This document shows positions 1 through 7,614 of a stretch of 33,286 nt of DNA, piece by piece. A program made the translations under genes and the position numbers. The notes under the pieces are model-generated. The model saw only the letters and a list, made by a program, of their open reading frames with translations. It did not search any database and was not told where the DNA came from. Source of the DNA: Aquipuribacter sp. SD81. GTDB lineage: Bacteria > Actinomycetota > Actinomycetes > Actinomycetales > JBBAYJ01. Numbering within the stretch: the stretch's first letter is position 1; each line of letters begins with the position of its first letter. The DNA is taken from positions 1-33,286 of the forward strand of contig NZ_JBBAYJ010000032.1 of the NCBI RefSeq assembly GCF_037153975.1, written 5' to 3'.

Positions 1-3000
1 CTTCGGCGGTGCGGGCGCGGGCGCGCGGGCCGCGGGGGACGGCGCGGCGGCCGTCCCAGCGGCGCACGGGGCGGGGTCCGGCGGGCCACAGCAGCAGCAG
101 GAGGACGACCACGGCGGCGCCGAGGGAGAGGAGCACGGCGTCCGGTCGCACGGTCGGCCCGCGCAGCTCCAGGCGCCCGCCGTCCGCGGGCAGCTCGAAG
201 CCCTGGGCCCAGCCCGCGACGCGCACCGGCTCCAGCCCGGCGCCGTCGAGGGTCGCGCGCCAGCCGGGGTGCGCGTTCTCGGCGAGGACCAGCACGCGCG
301 CCTCCCCGCCCGCGGGCACGGCCGCGGCCTCGCCGTCCAGGGGCAGCGGCACGACCGGCTCGTCGCCGTCCTCGATGCGCGCCCGGGCCGGCTCGGCGGC
401 GCCGGCGTCGCGGACCGCGGCCGCGTCGACACGCCACGTGGAGCGGCCGTCGGTGACGGCGGTGCGGACGAGGCCGGCGCGCTGGGCCACCGCCGTCTCG
501 AGCTCCTCGGGACCGCTCAGCACGACCCAGCCGACCCCGGCCTGCGCGAGCGCCGCGGCCACGGAGCCCGCGGGGGTGCCCGGCTCGCCGAGCAGGGCCT
601 CGACGGCCGTGGCGAGCCGCGCGTCGCCGGCGCGGTCGACGCCGTCGAGCACGAGGCGGGCCACGGAGTCCTGCCCGGGTCCCGGCAGGCCGCTCGTCGT
701 CGCCCACGTGAGGACCGGCGGCTGCACCGGCTCCTCGTCGGCGGCGGCCTCGTCGGCGAGGGCCCCGGCCTGGGCAGGCTCGTCACCCGCCCGCCCGGCG
801 GTGCCGTCCGGGACCCGCTCGGTGATGACGAGGGTGCGGGTGGCCAGCTCGGAGCCGGACCCGACGAGGGCAGCGGCGGGCAGCCCGCCCGTCGCCCCGG
901 GCAGCGGGGCGAGCACCGCGACGGCAACCGCGGCCGCGACGACGCCCGTGGGCACGACGGCGCCGGCGACACCGGCGAGCCACCACGTGCGCCGGCGGGC
1001 GGGGGTGTCACGGCGTGCGGGGGCGCGGTCGGGGTCGTGCAGGTCGCGCAGGAGCAGGGCGGCCACCAGCAGACCGGCGAGCGCGGCCGCCGAGGCGGGG
1101 ACCGCTGGCTCCAGGCCGGCCTGCCACAGCGCGAGCGCGCCGGCGGCGAGGGCGCTCGCGCCCACGCCGAGGGCGGCCCACGCCGCGGGGACACGCGCCC
1201 GGGACAGCGACAGGACGACGAGGAGGGCCGCGAGGCAGACGGCGAGCACCGCGAGCCCCACGACGACGAGGACGACGACGTCCACGGGGTCGGGTGCGCC
1301 CGACCCACCGGCGGCGGGCCACAGCACGGCGCGGGCCCGGGGGGCGAGGTCGACGAGGGTCGGGAGCGCCGTCGCGGACGGGTCGGCCGCCACGGGGTCG
1401 ACGAGCAGCAGCCGGGGCGCGGCCGGGACGAGCACCGCCCACGGGGCGAGCAGGGGCGCGGGCAGCAGCGCACCGACGACGGGCAGGACCGCCCGCCAGG
1501 TCGCCCGGGCGCGCCAGCCGCCGAGCGCGCCCACCACCGTGGCCGCGACGAGGAGCGGCAGCCACGTCGCGGGGGACAGCGCGACGACCACGGTCGCGAG
1601 CAGCCCCGTCACCGCGGTCGCCCGGAGCGGGCGGCGGCCGAGGCACGCGAGGAGGGCGACGGCGAGCAGCGGCAGCAGCACGTGGACGAGGAGCGTCCCG
1701 GCCCGGGGCGTGCCGAGCAGACCGGTGGCCGGCAGCACGGCCCACGTGGTGGCGAGCGCGGCGACCGGGAGGCGTCGGGGGACGACCGTCCGGGCGGCGG
1801 CCCACGCGGCGAGCAGGGAGAGCACGGGGGCGAGGGCGACGACCCAGCCGCGCGCGGTCGCGAGGTCGGAGCCGGCCCAGCCGTCGCCGCCGAGGAGCGA
1901 CGCCGTGCTCGTCAGGGTGGCCCACACCGCGGTCGCGGGGTCGGCGGGGGCGGGCGTGCCGACCCCGACGTCGCGCCAGTCGGTGAGCGCCCGGGCCCAC
2001 AGCTCGCCGGCGGCCGGGCCGCCCGCGACCTCGCCCTCGGGCGCGGTGACGGGCGGCGCGAGCAGCCCGCGCAGCCACGGCACCGCACCCAGGAGCGCCA
2101 GCAGCGGGACGAGGTAGGTGAGGGGGTGGCGGACGACGCGCTTGAGCGGGCCCCCCGCGCCGAGGTCGAGGTCGATGAGGTCGTCGTCGACCGGCCCGGA
2201 CTCCAACGCCTCCAGCGGCACGGTGTCGTCGTCGGCGGACTCGTCGGGGCGCCGCGCGAGCGCACGACGCACCCGGTAGGCGTCGACCTCGTCGCGGAGC
2301 ACCTGGGCCCGGGTGGGCCGCAGCGGGCGCAGGGCGGCGCTGGGGACCGCGCGGACGTGGCGCGAGCGCCAGCGGGAGCGCACCACCAGGTGCAGGTGCG
2401 CGAGCAGGTGCGCGAGGGCGGCGAGCTCGGCCCAGGCGTAGCCGGGCCGTCGCCGCGCGAGCCACACGGCCGCGCGCAGCGGCGTCACGAGGACCACCCA
2501 CACCAGGAGCAGCGGGGCGAGGGCGAGCGGCGCCTCGGTGAGCCGGGTGTGCAGCCAGTGCGCACGCCGGGCGCAGGTGAGGCCGCCGCCGGGCCCGCCG
2601 GCGCGCGGCGCGGCCGCTCCGAGGCCGCGCCCCCAGCGCCCCCGCAGGGCCGTGGCCTCGCGCTGCCCGGACTCCAGGGCGGCGGCGTGGCGCACGACGG
2701 CGCTGGGCACCACCGACACCCGGTAGCCGGCCCGGCGGGCGCGCACGCACAGGTCGACGTCGTCGCCGACCAGCGGCAGCGCCGGGTCCAGGCCGCCCAG
2801 CTCGGTGAGGACGTCGGCGCGCACGAGCATGCCCGCGGTCGACACGACGAGCACGTCCCCGCGGCCGTCGAGCTGGCCCTGGTCGAGGTCGCCGGCGTTC
2901 ACCTCGGTGAGGCGCCGGCCGCCCGGGGTGACGGTCGCGCCGACCTCGACGAGGCGGTGCGGGTCGTCCCAGCCGCGCTGCTTGCACCCGGCGACCGCGA

Positions 3001-3457
3001 TCGTCGGCGCGGCGGCCACGGCCGCGAGCAGCTGGTCGAGCGCGGCGGGCTCGGGGGCGCAGTCGTCGTGCAGCAGCCACACCCACCCGGGCGCGCCGGC
3101 GCGCTCGACGCCCGCCCCCGCCCCGAGGGTGTCCGCGGCGACCTCGGCCGCCGTCTGCAGGCCGCGGCGCACGGACTCCCCCAGGGGTGTCCGGCGCGGC
3201 ACGGTGACGACGGCGTCGACGACCTTGCGGTCCCCCGCCACCGGCGCGGCGAGCAGCGCGGCGTCGAGCAGCACGGGGCTGCTGTCGCGCGAGCCCGCGT
3301 CGACGGCCACGACGACGTCGGGCCGCCGGTCCGAGCCCGCGAGCGCCGCGAGCGTGCGCGGCAGCCACCGGGCGCCGTCGTGGCAGACGAGCACGGCGGT
3401 CACGTGCGGCCGGACCGCCGCGTCGGCGGTCCCCGCGCCGGTCCGGGGAGGTGTCAC
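1..3457 (-). CDS. GT2 glycosyltransferase with large polytopic membrane region (C-terminus cut by window edge)
   Basis: An open frame runs from GTG at 3457 off the left edge, about 1,150 codons without a stop. The first 260 residues read as a GT2 (GT-A fold) transferase. They show a start like TAVLVCHDGARWLPRTL (residue 20 on), WLLHDD near residues 127-132 (nucleotide-sugar/metal site) and GDDVDLCVRARRAGYRV near 231-247, the usual acceptor/base motif. After a basic, Arg-rich linker comes a long stretch with many hydrophobic segments (for example VTGLLATVVVALSPATWLP and VVVLVVVGLAVLAVC), so the rest is membrane-embedded. Such giant GT2-membrane fusions lie beside whiB and cofD in many actinobacteria. 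Their acceptor is unknown to me, and an envelope glycan role is inferred from the setting. The start is fairly secure: a -10-like TACCGT lies 16 bases upstream. The frame opposite this gene is also open, which is only a GC-bias effect. Confidence 0.85.
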   Translation of the reverse strand, partial: MTPPRTGAGTADAAVRPHVTAVLVCHDGARWLPRTLAALAGSDRRPDVVVAVDAGSRDSSPVLLDAALLAAPVAGDRKVVDAVVTVPRRTPLGESVRRGLQTAAEVAADTLGAGAGVERAGAPGWVWLLHDDCAPEPAALDQLLAAVAAAPTIAVAGCKQRGWDDPHRLVEVGATVTPGGRRLTEVNAGDLDQGQLDGRGDVLVVSTAGMLVRADVLTELGGLDPALPLVGDDVDLCVRARRAGYRVSVVPSAVVRHAAALESGQREATALRGRWGRGLGAAAPRAGGPGGGLTCARRAHWLHTRLTEAPLALAPLLLVWVVLVTPLRAAVWLARRRPGYAWAELAALAHLLAHLHLVVRSRWRSRHVRAVPSAALRPLRPTRAQVLRDEVDAYRVRRALARRPDESADDDTVPLEALESGPVDDDLIDLDLGAGGPLKRVVRHPLTYLVPLLALLGAVPWLRGLLAPPVTAPEGEVAGGPAAGELWARALTDWRDVGVGTPAPADPATAVWATLTSTASLLGGDGWAGSDLATARGWVVALAPVLSLLAAWAAARTVVPRRLPVAALATTWAVLPATGLLGTPRAGTLLVHVLLPLLAVALLACLGRRPLRATAVTGLLATVVVALSPATWLPLLVAATVVGALGGWRARATWRAVLPVVGALLPAPLLAPWAVLVPAAPRLLLVDPVAADPSATALPTLVDLAPRARAVLWPAAGGSGAPDPVDVVVLVVVGLAVLAVCLAALLVVLSLSRARVPAAWAALGVGASALAAGALALWQAGLEPAVPASAAALAGLLVAALLLRDLHDPDRAPARRDTPARRRTWWLAGVAGAVVPTGVVAAAVAVAVLAPLPGATGGLPAAALVGSGSELATRTLVITERVPDGTAGRAGDEPAQAGALADEAAADEEPVQPPVLTWATTSGLPGPGQDSVARLVLDGVDRAGDARLATAVEALLGEPGTPAGSVAAALAQAGVGWVVLSGPEELETAVAQRAGLVRTAVTDGRSTWRVDAAAVRDAGAAEPARARIEDGDEPVVPLPLDGEAAAVPAGGEARVLVLAENAHPGWRATLDGAGLEPVRVAGWAQGFELPADGGRLELRGPTVRPDAVLLSLGAAVVVLLLLLWPAGPRPVRRWDGRRAVPRGPRARARTAE

Positions 3458-3473
3458 GGTGTCGATGCGTCCG

Positions 3474-3479
3474 ACGGTA
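3474..3479 (-). promoter_or_regulatory. Candidate -10 box of the large GT2 gene
   Basis: TACCGT on the minus strand, 16 bases before the GTG at 3457. A transcript starting about 7 bases after it would carry a leader of only about 9 bases. No -35 is obvious. Confidence 0.35.
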
Positions 3480-3576
3480 GCCACGGCGCCCGCGACCGCG
3501 GGGGACGCCCCCGCTCGGGGCGCACGGGTGTCGTCGGGCCCGCGCGGGACGTCACGGTGGTCGGGTCCCGCCGCGT

Positions 3577-3596
3577 CCGCGGCCTCGTGGCCGCGG
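3577..3596 (-). terminator. Hairpin directly after the whiB stop codon
   Basis: A perfect 8-bp stem, CCGCGGCC / GGCCGCGG, with a 4-base loop begins one base after the whiB stop codon at 3598-3600. There is no T-run, as usual for very high-GC actinobacteria. It probably ends the whiB transcript and separates it from the codirectional GT2 gene. Confidence 0.5.
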
Positions 3597-3597
3597 T

Positions 3598-4095
3598 TCA
3601 CACCACGCGCTTCTTGAGGCGGCGGCGCTCGCGCTCGGACAGCCCGCCCCAGATGCCGAAGCGCTCGTCGTTGCCGAGGGCGAAGTCGAGGCACTCGGCC
3701 CGGACGTCGCACGAGGAGCACACCTTCTTCGCCTCCCGGGTCGAGCCGCCCTTCTCGGGGAAGAACGCCTCGGGGTCGGTCTCCGCGCACAGCGCGCGGT
3801 CCTTCCAGTCCGGGGCCGGCGGGCGGCCGCCGGGCAGCAGCGGGAGCACGACCGCCCCGCCGTGGACGAGGACGCCCGGCGGCAGGTCGAGGCCGGCCAG
3901 CCCGTCGACGGCGTCGTCGAGGTCGTCGTCGTCCTCCTCGAGCGCCTCGAGGTCGTCCCCCACGGGCACGAGCTCCGGCGGCAGGGTCCGGGCCGCGGCG
4001 CCTCGCAGCGCCTCGTCCATCTCCTCCAGCGTGCGTGTCGGGTCCGCGGGTGCGGTCCCCCGTGCCACCTCGTGCACGGTCATCGGCAGTGCCAT
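3598..4095 (-). CDS. whiB2: WhiB-family iron-sulfur transcriptional regulator (WhiB2/WhmD type)
   Basis: A 165-residue protein with the Wbl signature near its C-terminus. Four cysteines at about 103, 126, 129 and 135 (C-X22-C-X2-C-X5-C) should hold a [4Fe-4S] cluster. They are followed by the turn GIWGG (about 147-151) and the basic tail SERERRRLKKR, which contacts DNA. Wbl proteins usually bind the primary sigma factor. The WhiB2/WhmD branch controls septation and division in mycobacteria, and family membership is firm although branch assignment is weaker. The first 80 residues form an acidic, low-complexity extension (EALEEDDDDLDDAVDG) that makes the protein longer than the usual 80-120 residues. 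ATG at 4095 is chosen because GAGGAGG sits 5 bases upstream. An in-frame ATG at 4161 lacks such a site. It has its own promoter at 4199-4228 and a leader of about 95 bases. Confidence 0.93.
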   Translation of the reverse strand: MALPMTVHEVARGTAPADPTRTLEEMDEALRGAAARTLPPELVPVGDDLEALEEDDDDLDDAVDGLAGLDLPPGVLVHGGAVVLPLLPGGRPPAPDWKDRALCAETDPEAFFPEKGGSTREAKKVCSSCDVRAECLDFALGNDERFGIWGGLSERERRRLKKRVV

Positions 4096-4198
4096 GACGT
4101 CCTCCTCGCCCCGGTGCTCGTCAGGCCCTCGCGCCGCCCGTCCACGGGCCCTGCTGTCCACGGGGGCCTGGCGGTCCGGACAGAACGACGACGTGGGA

Positions 4199-4228
4199 AT
4201 TACACGCGTGTCATCCGGGTGGTGTCAA
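4199..4228 (-). promoter_or_regulatory. Near-consensus primary-sigma promoter of whiB
   Basis: On the minus strand, -35 TTGACA (4223-4228) and -10 TGTAAT (4199-4204) are separated by 18 bases. It is the clearest two-box promoter I found in the window. Transcription would start near 4192. A perfect 10-base palindrome, ACACGCGTGT (4202-4211), overlaps the -10 and its upstream edge and is a possible operator. Confidence 0.75.
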
Positions 4229-4449
4229 GCGCGATCGTGCTATCCGTGATCGACACATCACCTACCGTGTGCGGCTCGACGCGGTCTGCGACGACACGTC
4301 CGGTGGGTCCGCGCCGGCGTGCGCTCGACCCCGGTCCCCGGTAAGGGCGCCTCCCCCGGGTCGTCGTCGGCGGGCCCGGGCACCGACCGCCGGCCCCGGC
4401 CTCCTCGACGCCGGTGGCCACCAAGAGCCCGGGCCCCGGCCCGGGACGA
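4229..4449. promoter_or_regulatory. Intergenic regulatory region between whiB and fbiA
   Basis: This is part of the 366-base gap between the divergent whiB and fbiA starts. Just upstream of the whiB -35 is an inverted repeat CGATC (4232-4236) / GATCG (4248-4252), a candidate binding site. The stretch 4221-4265 is clearly less GC-rich than its surroundings, as expected of a promoter or operator. From about 4270 to 4449 the sequence is GC-rich, and the only open frames are overlaps of longer chance frames. I see no gene there. Confidence 0.4.
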
Positions 4450-4455
4450 CACAAT
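4450..4455 (+). promoter_or_regulatory. -10 box of a leaderless fbiA transcript
   Basis: CACAAT followed by 6 bases and then the GTG at 4462, so the predicted transcription start coincides with the start codon. Confidence 0.5.
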
Positions 4456-4461
4456 GCGCCG

Positions 4462-5508
4462 GTGCCCGACCTCGAGCCGCCCGCTCCCCCGCCCGGACCG
4501 CCCCCGGCCCTGCGCGTCGCGGCCCTGTCCGGCGGGGTCGGCGGCGCCCGGTTCCTTCGCGGCCTGCTCGGCGCGCTGCGCGCGCGCGACGTGGCGGCGG
4601 AGGTGACGGTCGTCGCGAACACGGGCGACGACATCACCCTCCACGGCCTGCGGGTGTGCCCCGACCTCGACACGCTCATGTACACCCTCGGCGGGGGCGT
4701 CGACGAGGCGCAGGGGTGGGGGCGTGACGGCGACACCGGTCACGTCGCCGCCGAGCTCGCCGCGTACGGCGCCGGACCGGACTGGTTCACCCTCGGGGAC
4801 CGCGACGTCGCGACGCACCTCGTGCGCACGCGCATGCTCGGGGCCGGCTACACCCTCAGCGAGGTCACACGGGCGCTGTGCGAGCGCTGGCGACCGGGCG
4901 TACGGCTGCTGCCGATGTCCGACCAGCCCGTCGAGACGCACGTCGTCGTGCGCGACCCGGAGCGCCGCGCCGTCCACCTGCAGGAGTGGTGGGTCCGCGG
5001 GCACGCCGAGACCCCCGCGGAGGGCTTCCCGCTGCTCGGGCTCGACCGCGCCGTGCCGGCGCCCGGGGTGCTCGACGCGCTCCGCGGCGCCGACGTCGTG
5101 CTGCTGCCGCCGAGCAACCCCGTCGTCTCGCTCGGCCCCGTGCTCGCCCTGCCGGGGGTGAGGGACGCCCTGCGCGGGACCGCCGCCCCCGTCGTCGGCG
5201 TCGCGCCCGTCGTCGGGGGCCGCACGGTGCGCGGGATGGCCGCGGCGTGCCTCGCCGCGCTCGACGTGCCGTGCACGGCCGCCGGGGTGGGTGGGCTGCT
5301 GCGCGACGTCCTCGACGCCTGGCTCGTCGACGACGCCGACCTCGGGGCCACGCGGGCCGCGCTCACCCCGGCCGACCACCCGGACCGTGCGGATGTCGCC
5401 GTGCACGGCACCGACCTGCTCATGCGCGACCGCGAGGGCGCGGTGCGCCTCGCCGGCACGGCGCTCGACGTCGCCCTCGGGCTGCACGGCGCGACGGCGG
5501 GCGCGTGA
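4462..5508 (+). CDS. fbiA: 2-phospho-L-lactate/phosphoenolpyruvate transferase (FbiA/CofD), F420 synthesis
   Basis: A 348-residue protein of the CofD family. It joins the phosphoester side group (from a GDP-activated phospholactate or enolpyruvyl donor) to the deazaflavin Fo, giving F420-0 or dehydro-F420-0. Family motifs: ALSGGVGGARFLRGL (21-35) for substrate phosphates, NTGDD (53-57), LGDRDVATHLVRT (111-123) and LLPPSNPVVSLGPVL in the second half. Length matches the family (about 310-350), with a short proline-rich N-terminal extension (EPPAPPPGPPP). GTG 4462 is preferred over an ATG at 4414 because a -10 box ends 6 bases before it and no Shine-Dalgarno is present. Its TGA overlaps the GTG of fbiB by 4 bases, so the two are translationally coupled. 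Cytoplasmic. Confidence 0.95.
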   Translation: MPDLEPPAPPPGPPPALRVAALSGGVGGARFLRGLLGALRARDVAAEVTVVANTGDDITLHGLRVCPDLDTLMYTLGGGVDEAQGWGRDGDTGHVAAELAAYGAGPDWFTLGDRDVATHLVRTRMLGAGYTLSEVTRALCERWRPGVRLLPMSDQPVETHVVVRDPERRAVHLQEWWVRGHAETPAEGFPLLGLDRAVPAPGVLDALRGADVVLLPPSNPVVSLGPVLALPGVRDALRGTAAPVVGVAPVVGGRTVRGMAAACLAALDVPCTAAGVGGLLRDVLDAWLVDDADLGATRAALTPADHPDRADVAVHGTDLLMRDREGAVRLAGTALDVALGLHGATAGA

Positions 5509-6599
5509 GCGGGCGCGTGAGCGGGCGGGCGAGCGGGCGGGCGCTGCGGGTCGTGCCGCTGACGGGGGTCGGTGAGGTGCGCACGGGCGACGACCTCGCC
5601 GGACTGCTCGTGGCGGCGCTCCGGCGGGCCCATCACGACCTCGCCGACGGCGACGTGCTGGCGGTCTCGAGCAAGGTCGTCGCCAAGGCGCTCGGCCTGT
5701 GGCGGGCGGACCGTGAGGCGGCGGTCGCCGCGGAGAGCCGCGGGGTCGTCGCCGAGCGCGAGACCGCCAACGGCACGACGCGCATCGTGCGGGCGGCGGC
5801 GGGACCGGTCATGGCCGCCGCCGGCGTGGACGCCTCGAACACCGGCCCCGACGCGGGCGGGCGCGTCCTCGTCCTGCCCCTTGACCCCGACGCGGAGGCG
5901 GCCAGGCTGCGGCGTGACGTCGCGGCGCTCACCGGGGCCCGCCCGGGCGTCGTGCTCACCGACACCTCCGGCCGGCCGTGGCGGGCGGGTCAGACGGACT
6001 TCGCCCTCGGCTGCGCCGGGCTGCGGCCCACCGACGACCTGCGGGGCGGCATCGACGCCGACGGCGCGCCCCTGTCGGTGACGGTGCGCGCGGTGGCCGA
6101 CGAGGTCGCCGCGGCCGCCGAGCTGGTCAAGGGCAAGGCGGACGGGGTGCCCGCGGCGGTGCTCACCGGTCTGGACCACCTCGTGACCGCCGAGGACGGG
6201 CCGGGAGCGGCCGGGCTGGTCCGCTTCGGCCCGTCGGACTGGTTCGCCCTCGGGACGGTGGAGGCGGTGCGCACGGCCCTCGGCTGCCCGCCCGGCACGG
6301 CCGGGGTGCCGCTCGCCCCCGCCGCACCGGACCCCGGCGGGCCCGGCGTGCTGGCGCGCGCCGCGGCGGTAGCCGCCTCCGGTGCGGCGGCCGACGGCCT
6401 GGTCGGGACCGTGCGGCCCGACGCGGCGGCCGGCACCGTGGTCGTCGAGGGACCCGACGCCGTCGCGGTGGGCCGGCTCGCCGAACGGGTCGTGGTCGCC
6501 GCCCGGGCCGAGGGGCTGCGGTGCCACGTGGACGCCGCACCGCCCGCCTCCCCGGGCCCGACGACGACGGTCGCGGTCGTGGTCCGCCCGGTGCGGTAG
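5505..6599 (+). CDS. fbiB: F420-0:gamma-glutamyl ligase (FbiB, CofE domain) with short atypical C-terminus
   Basis: A 364-residue protein. Residues 14-250 are a CofE ligase, which adds glutamates to F420-0 using GTP. Visible family motifs are LAVSSKVVAKA (52-62), GVDASNTG (107-114), DTSGRPWRAGQTDFALGCAG (153-172) and VADEVAAAAELVKGKADG (197-214). In M. tuberculosis FbiB (448 residues) a further roughly 200-residue FMN-binding nitroreductase-like domain follows and reduces dehydro-F420-0. Here only about 105 residues follow, rich in Ala/Val, with no nitroreductase motif that I can see. The GTG at 5505 overlaps the fbiA stop. A second in-frame GTG at 5517 lies in a 12-base duplication, so the exact start is uncertain by four codons. 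It ends 25 bases from the convergent glycosylase gene. Confidence 0.9.
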   Translation: MSGRVSGRASGRALRVVPLTGVGEVRTGDDLAGLLVAALRRAHHDLADGDVLAVSSKVVAKALGLWRADREAAVAAESRGVVAERETANGTTRIVRAAAGPVMAAAGVDASNTGPDAGGRVLVLPLDPDAEAARLRRDVAALTGARPGVVLTDTSGRPWRAGQTDFALGCAGLRPTDDLRGGIDADGAPLSVTVRAVADEVAAAAELVKGKADGVPAAVLTGLDHLVTAEDGPGAAGLVRFGPSDWFALGTVEAVRTALGCPPGTAGVPLAPAAPDPGGPGVLARAAAVAASGAAADGLVGTVRPDAAAGTVVVEGPDAVAVGRLAERVVVAARAEGLRCHVDAAPPASPGPTTTVAVVVRPVR

Positions 6600-6624
6600 C
6601 CCGGTAAGGGCCCCGGCCCGCTCG

Positions 6625-7614
6625 TCAGGAGCGCCCGCCCGAGCCCGCCGGGGTGTGGGTCGGCAGCGTGAAGCGGGGACCGCGCCGGGGCCGGGCGACG
6701 CCCGCGAGCTCGAGCAGGCGCTGCACGCGGTAGCGGTGACCGGCGTAGCAGTCGATGACCTCGGCGCACGCGTCGTCGTCGAGCACGTGCCCGGTGAGCG
6801 CCCACGTCACGTTCTTCGCGACGTGGTAGTCGTCGAAGCTGAAGGCGTCGGCGTCGCCGTGGGCGCGCTGCCGGACCTCCGCCGACGTCCAGCGACCCAC
6901 CCCCGGCAGGGTCCGCAGGGCCCGGTCGGCCTCCGCCGCCGCGCCGCCGAGGGTCGCCTCGAGGCGTCCCGCGACCCGCGCGGCCCGCATCACGACGGCG
7001 CTGCGGCGCCCCTCCACCCCCGCGCGCAGCCACTCCCACGTCGGCACCCGCAGCCACTGCGCGGGCGTCGGCGGCACGAGCATGCCCGCGGCCGGCCCAC
7101 CCTCGAGCGCGGGCGCGCCGGGCGCGGGCTCCCCGTAGCGGCGCACGAGCAGGCGCACCGCGCGACGGGCCTCCTTGCCGGTCACCACCTGCTCCAGCGC
7201 CGCCCACACGAGCGCCTCGACCACGGCCCGCGACCGGGGGGTCCGCACCCCCGGCCGGGCGCGCCACGCCTCCACGAGCAGCCGGTGCTCAGGCCGCGGC
7301 CGGAAGTCGGCGAAGCCGGGGCCGTCGCCGCCCTCGCCGCCGTCGTCGCGTGCCCCGAGCAGGTCGGGCACGCCGTCGAGCACCCACGCCCGTCCCGGGC
7401 CCCACGCCTCGGCGAGCACGAGGCCGAGCGGGGCGACGACCCGCACGTGGAGCAGGGCGGCGCCGTCGGGGGTCCGGGTGGCACGCCACAGCCCTTCGGC
7501 GCCGGCGCGGCGGTGCGAGGGGTCACCCGAGCCGCGCACGAGCGTGCCGAGCGTGCCGGCGAGGTCGACGGGGCGGCCGGGCCGCCACTCGCGGACCGCC
7601 CGCGCGTCGCTCAC
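6625..7614 (-). CDS. AlkA-type DNA-3-methyladenine glycosylase (HhH-GPD family)
   Basis: A 329-residue protein likely to remove alkylated bases from DNA in base-excision repair. The C-terminal half has the helix-hairpin-helix LPGVGRWT (236-243) followed by FSFDDYHVAKN (258-268). Asp262 corresponds to the catalytic Asp238 of E. coli AlkA, which sits in the very similar context LPDDYLI. The N-terminal half (Trp/Arg-rich, RPRPEHRLLVEAW) is less recognisable but fits the AlkA N-terminal domain plus linker in length. Four zinc-cluster cysteines as in MutY/Nth are absent, which agrees with AlkA. GTG 7614 overlaps the stop of the upstream membrane-protein gene by 4 bases, so this repair gene is translationally coupled to an envelope gene. 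No functional link between the two is evident. Confidence 0.85.
   Translation of the reverse strand: MSDARAVREWRPGRPVDLAGTLGTLVRGSGDPSHRRAGAEGLWRATRTPDGAALLHVRVVAPLGLVLAEAWGPGRAWVLDGVPDLLGARDDGGEGGDGPGFADFRPRPEHRLLVEAWRARPGVRTPRSRAVVEALVWAALEQVVTGKEARRAVRLLVRRYGEPAPGAPALEGGPAAGMLVPPTPAQWLRVPTWEWLRAGVEGRRSAVVMRAARVAGRLEATLGGAAAEADRALRTLPGVGRWTSAEVRQRAHGDADAFSFDDYHVAKNVTWALTGHVLDDDACAEVIDCYAGHRYRVQRLLELAGVARPRRGPRFTLPTHTPAGSGGRS

Noticed and set aside
3465-3467. ATC as a leaderless start of the large GT2 gene
   Set aside because: ATC lies 7 bases after the -10 box and in frame, but it is a very rare start codon. GTG at 3457 is the simpler choice, giving a leader of about 9 bases.
9-4249. Very long plus-strand open frames opposite the GT2 and whiB genes (e.g. 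269-4249)
   Set aside because: Arg/Gly/Ala-rich without any domain. They mirror the third-position GC of the real minus-strand genes, which have clear GT2 and WhiB motifs.
4878-5504. Upstream extension of fbiB through fbiA
   Set aside because: The extension is an Arg/Ala-rich shadow inside fbiA. CofE motifs begin after the GTG at 5505, which overlaps the fbiA stop in the usual way.
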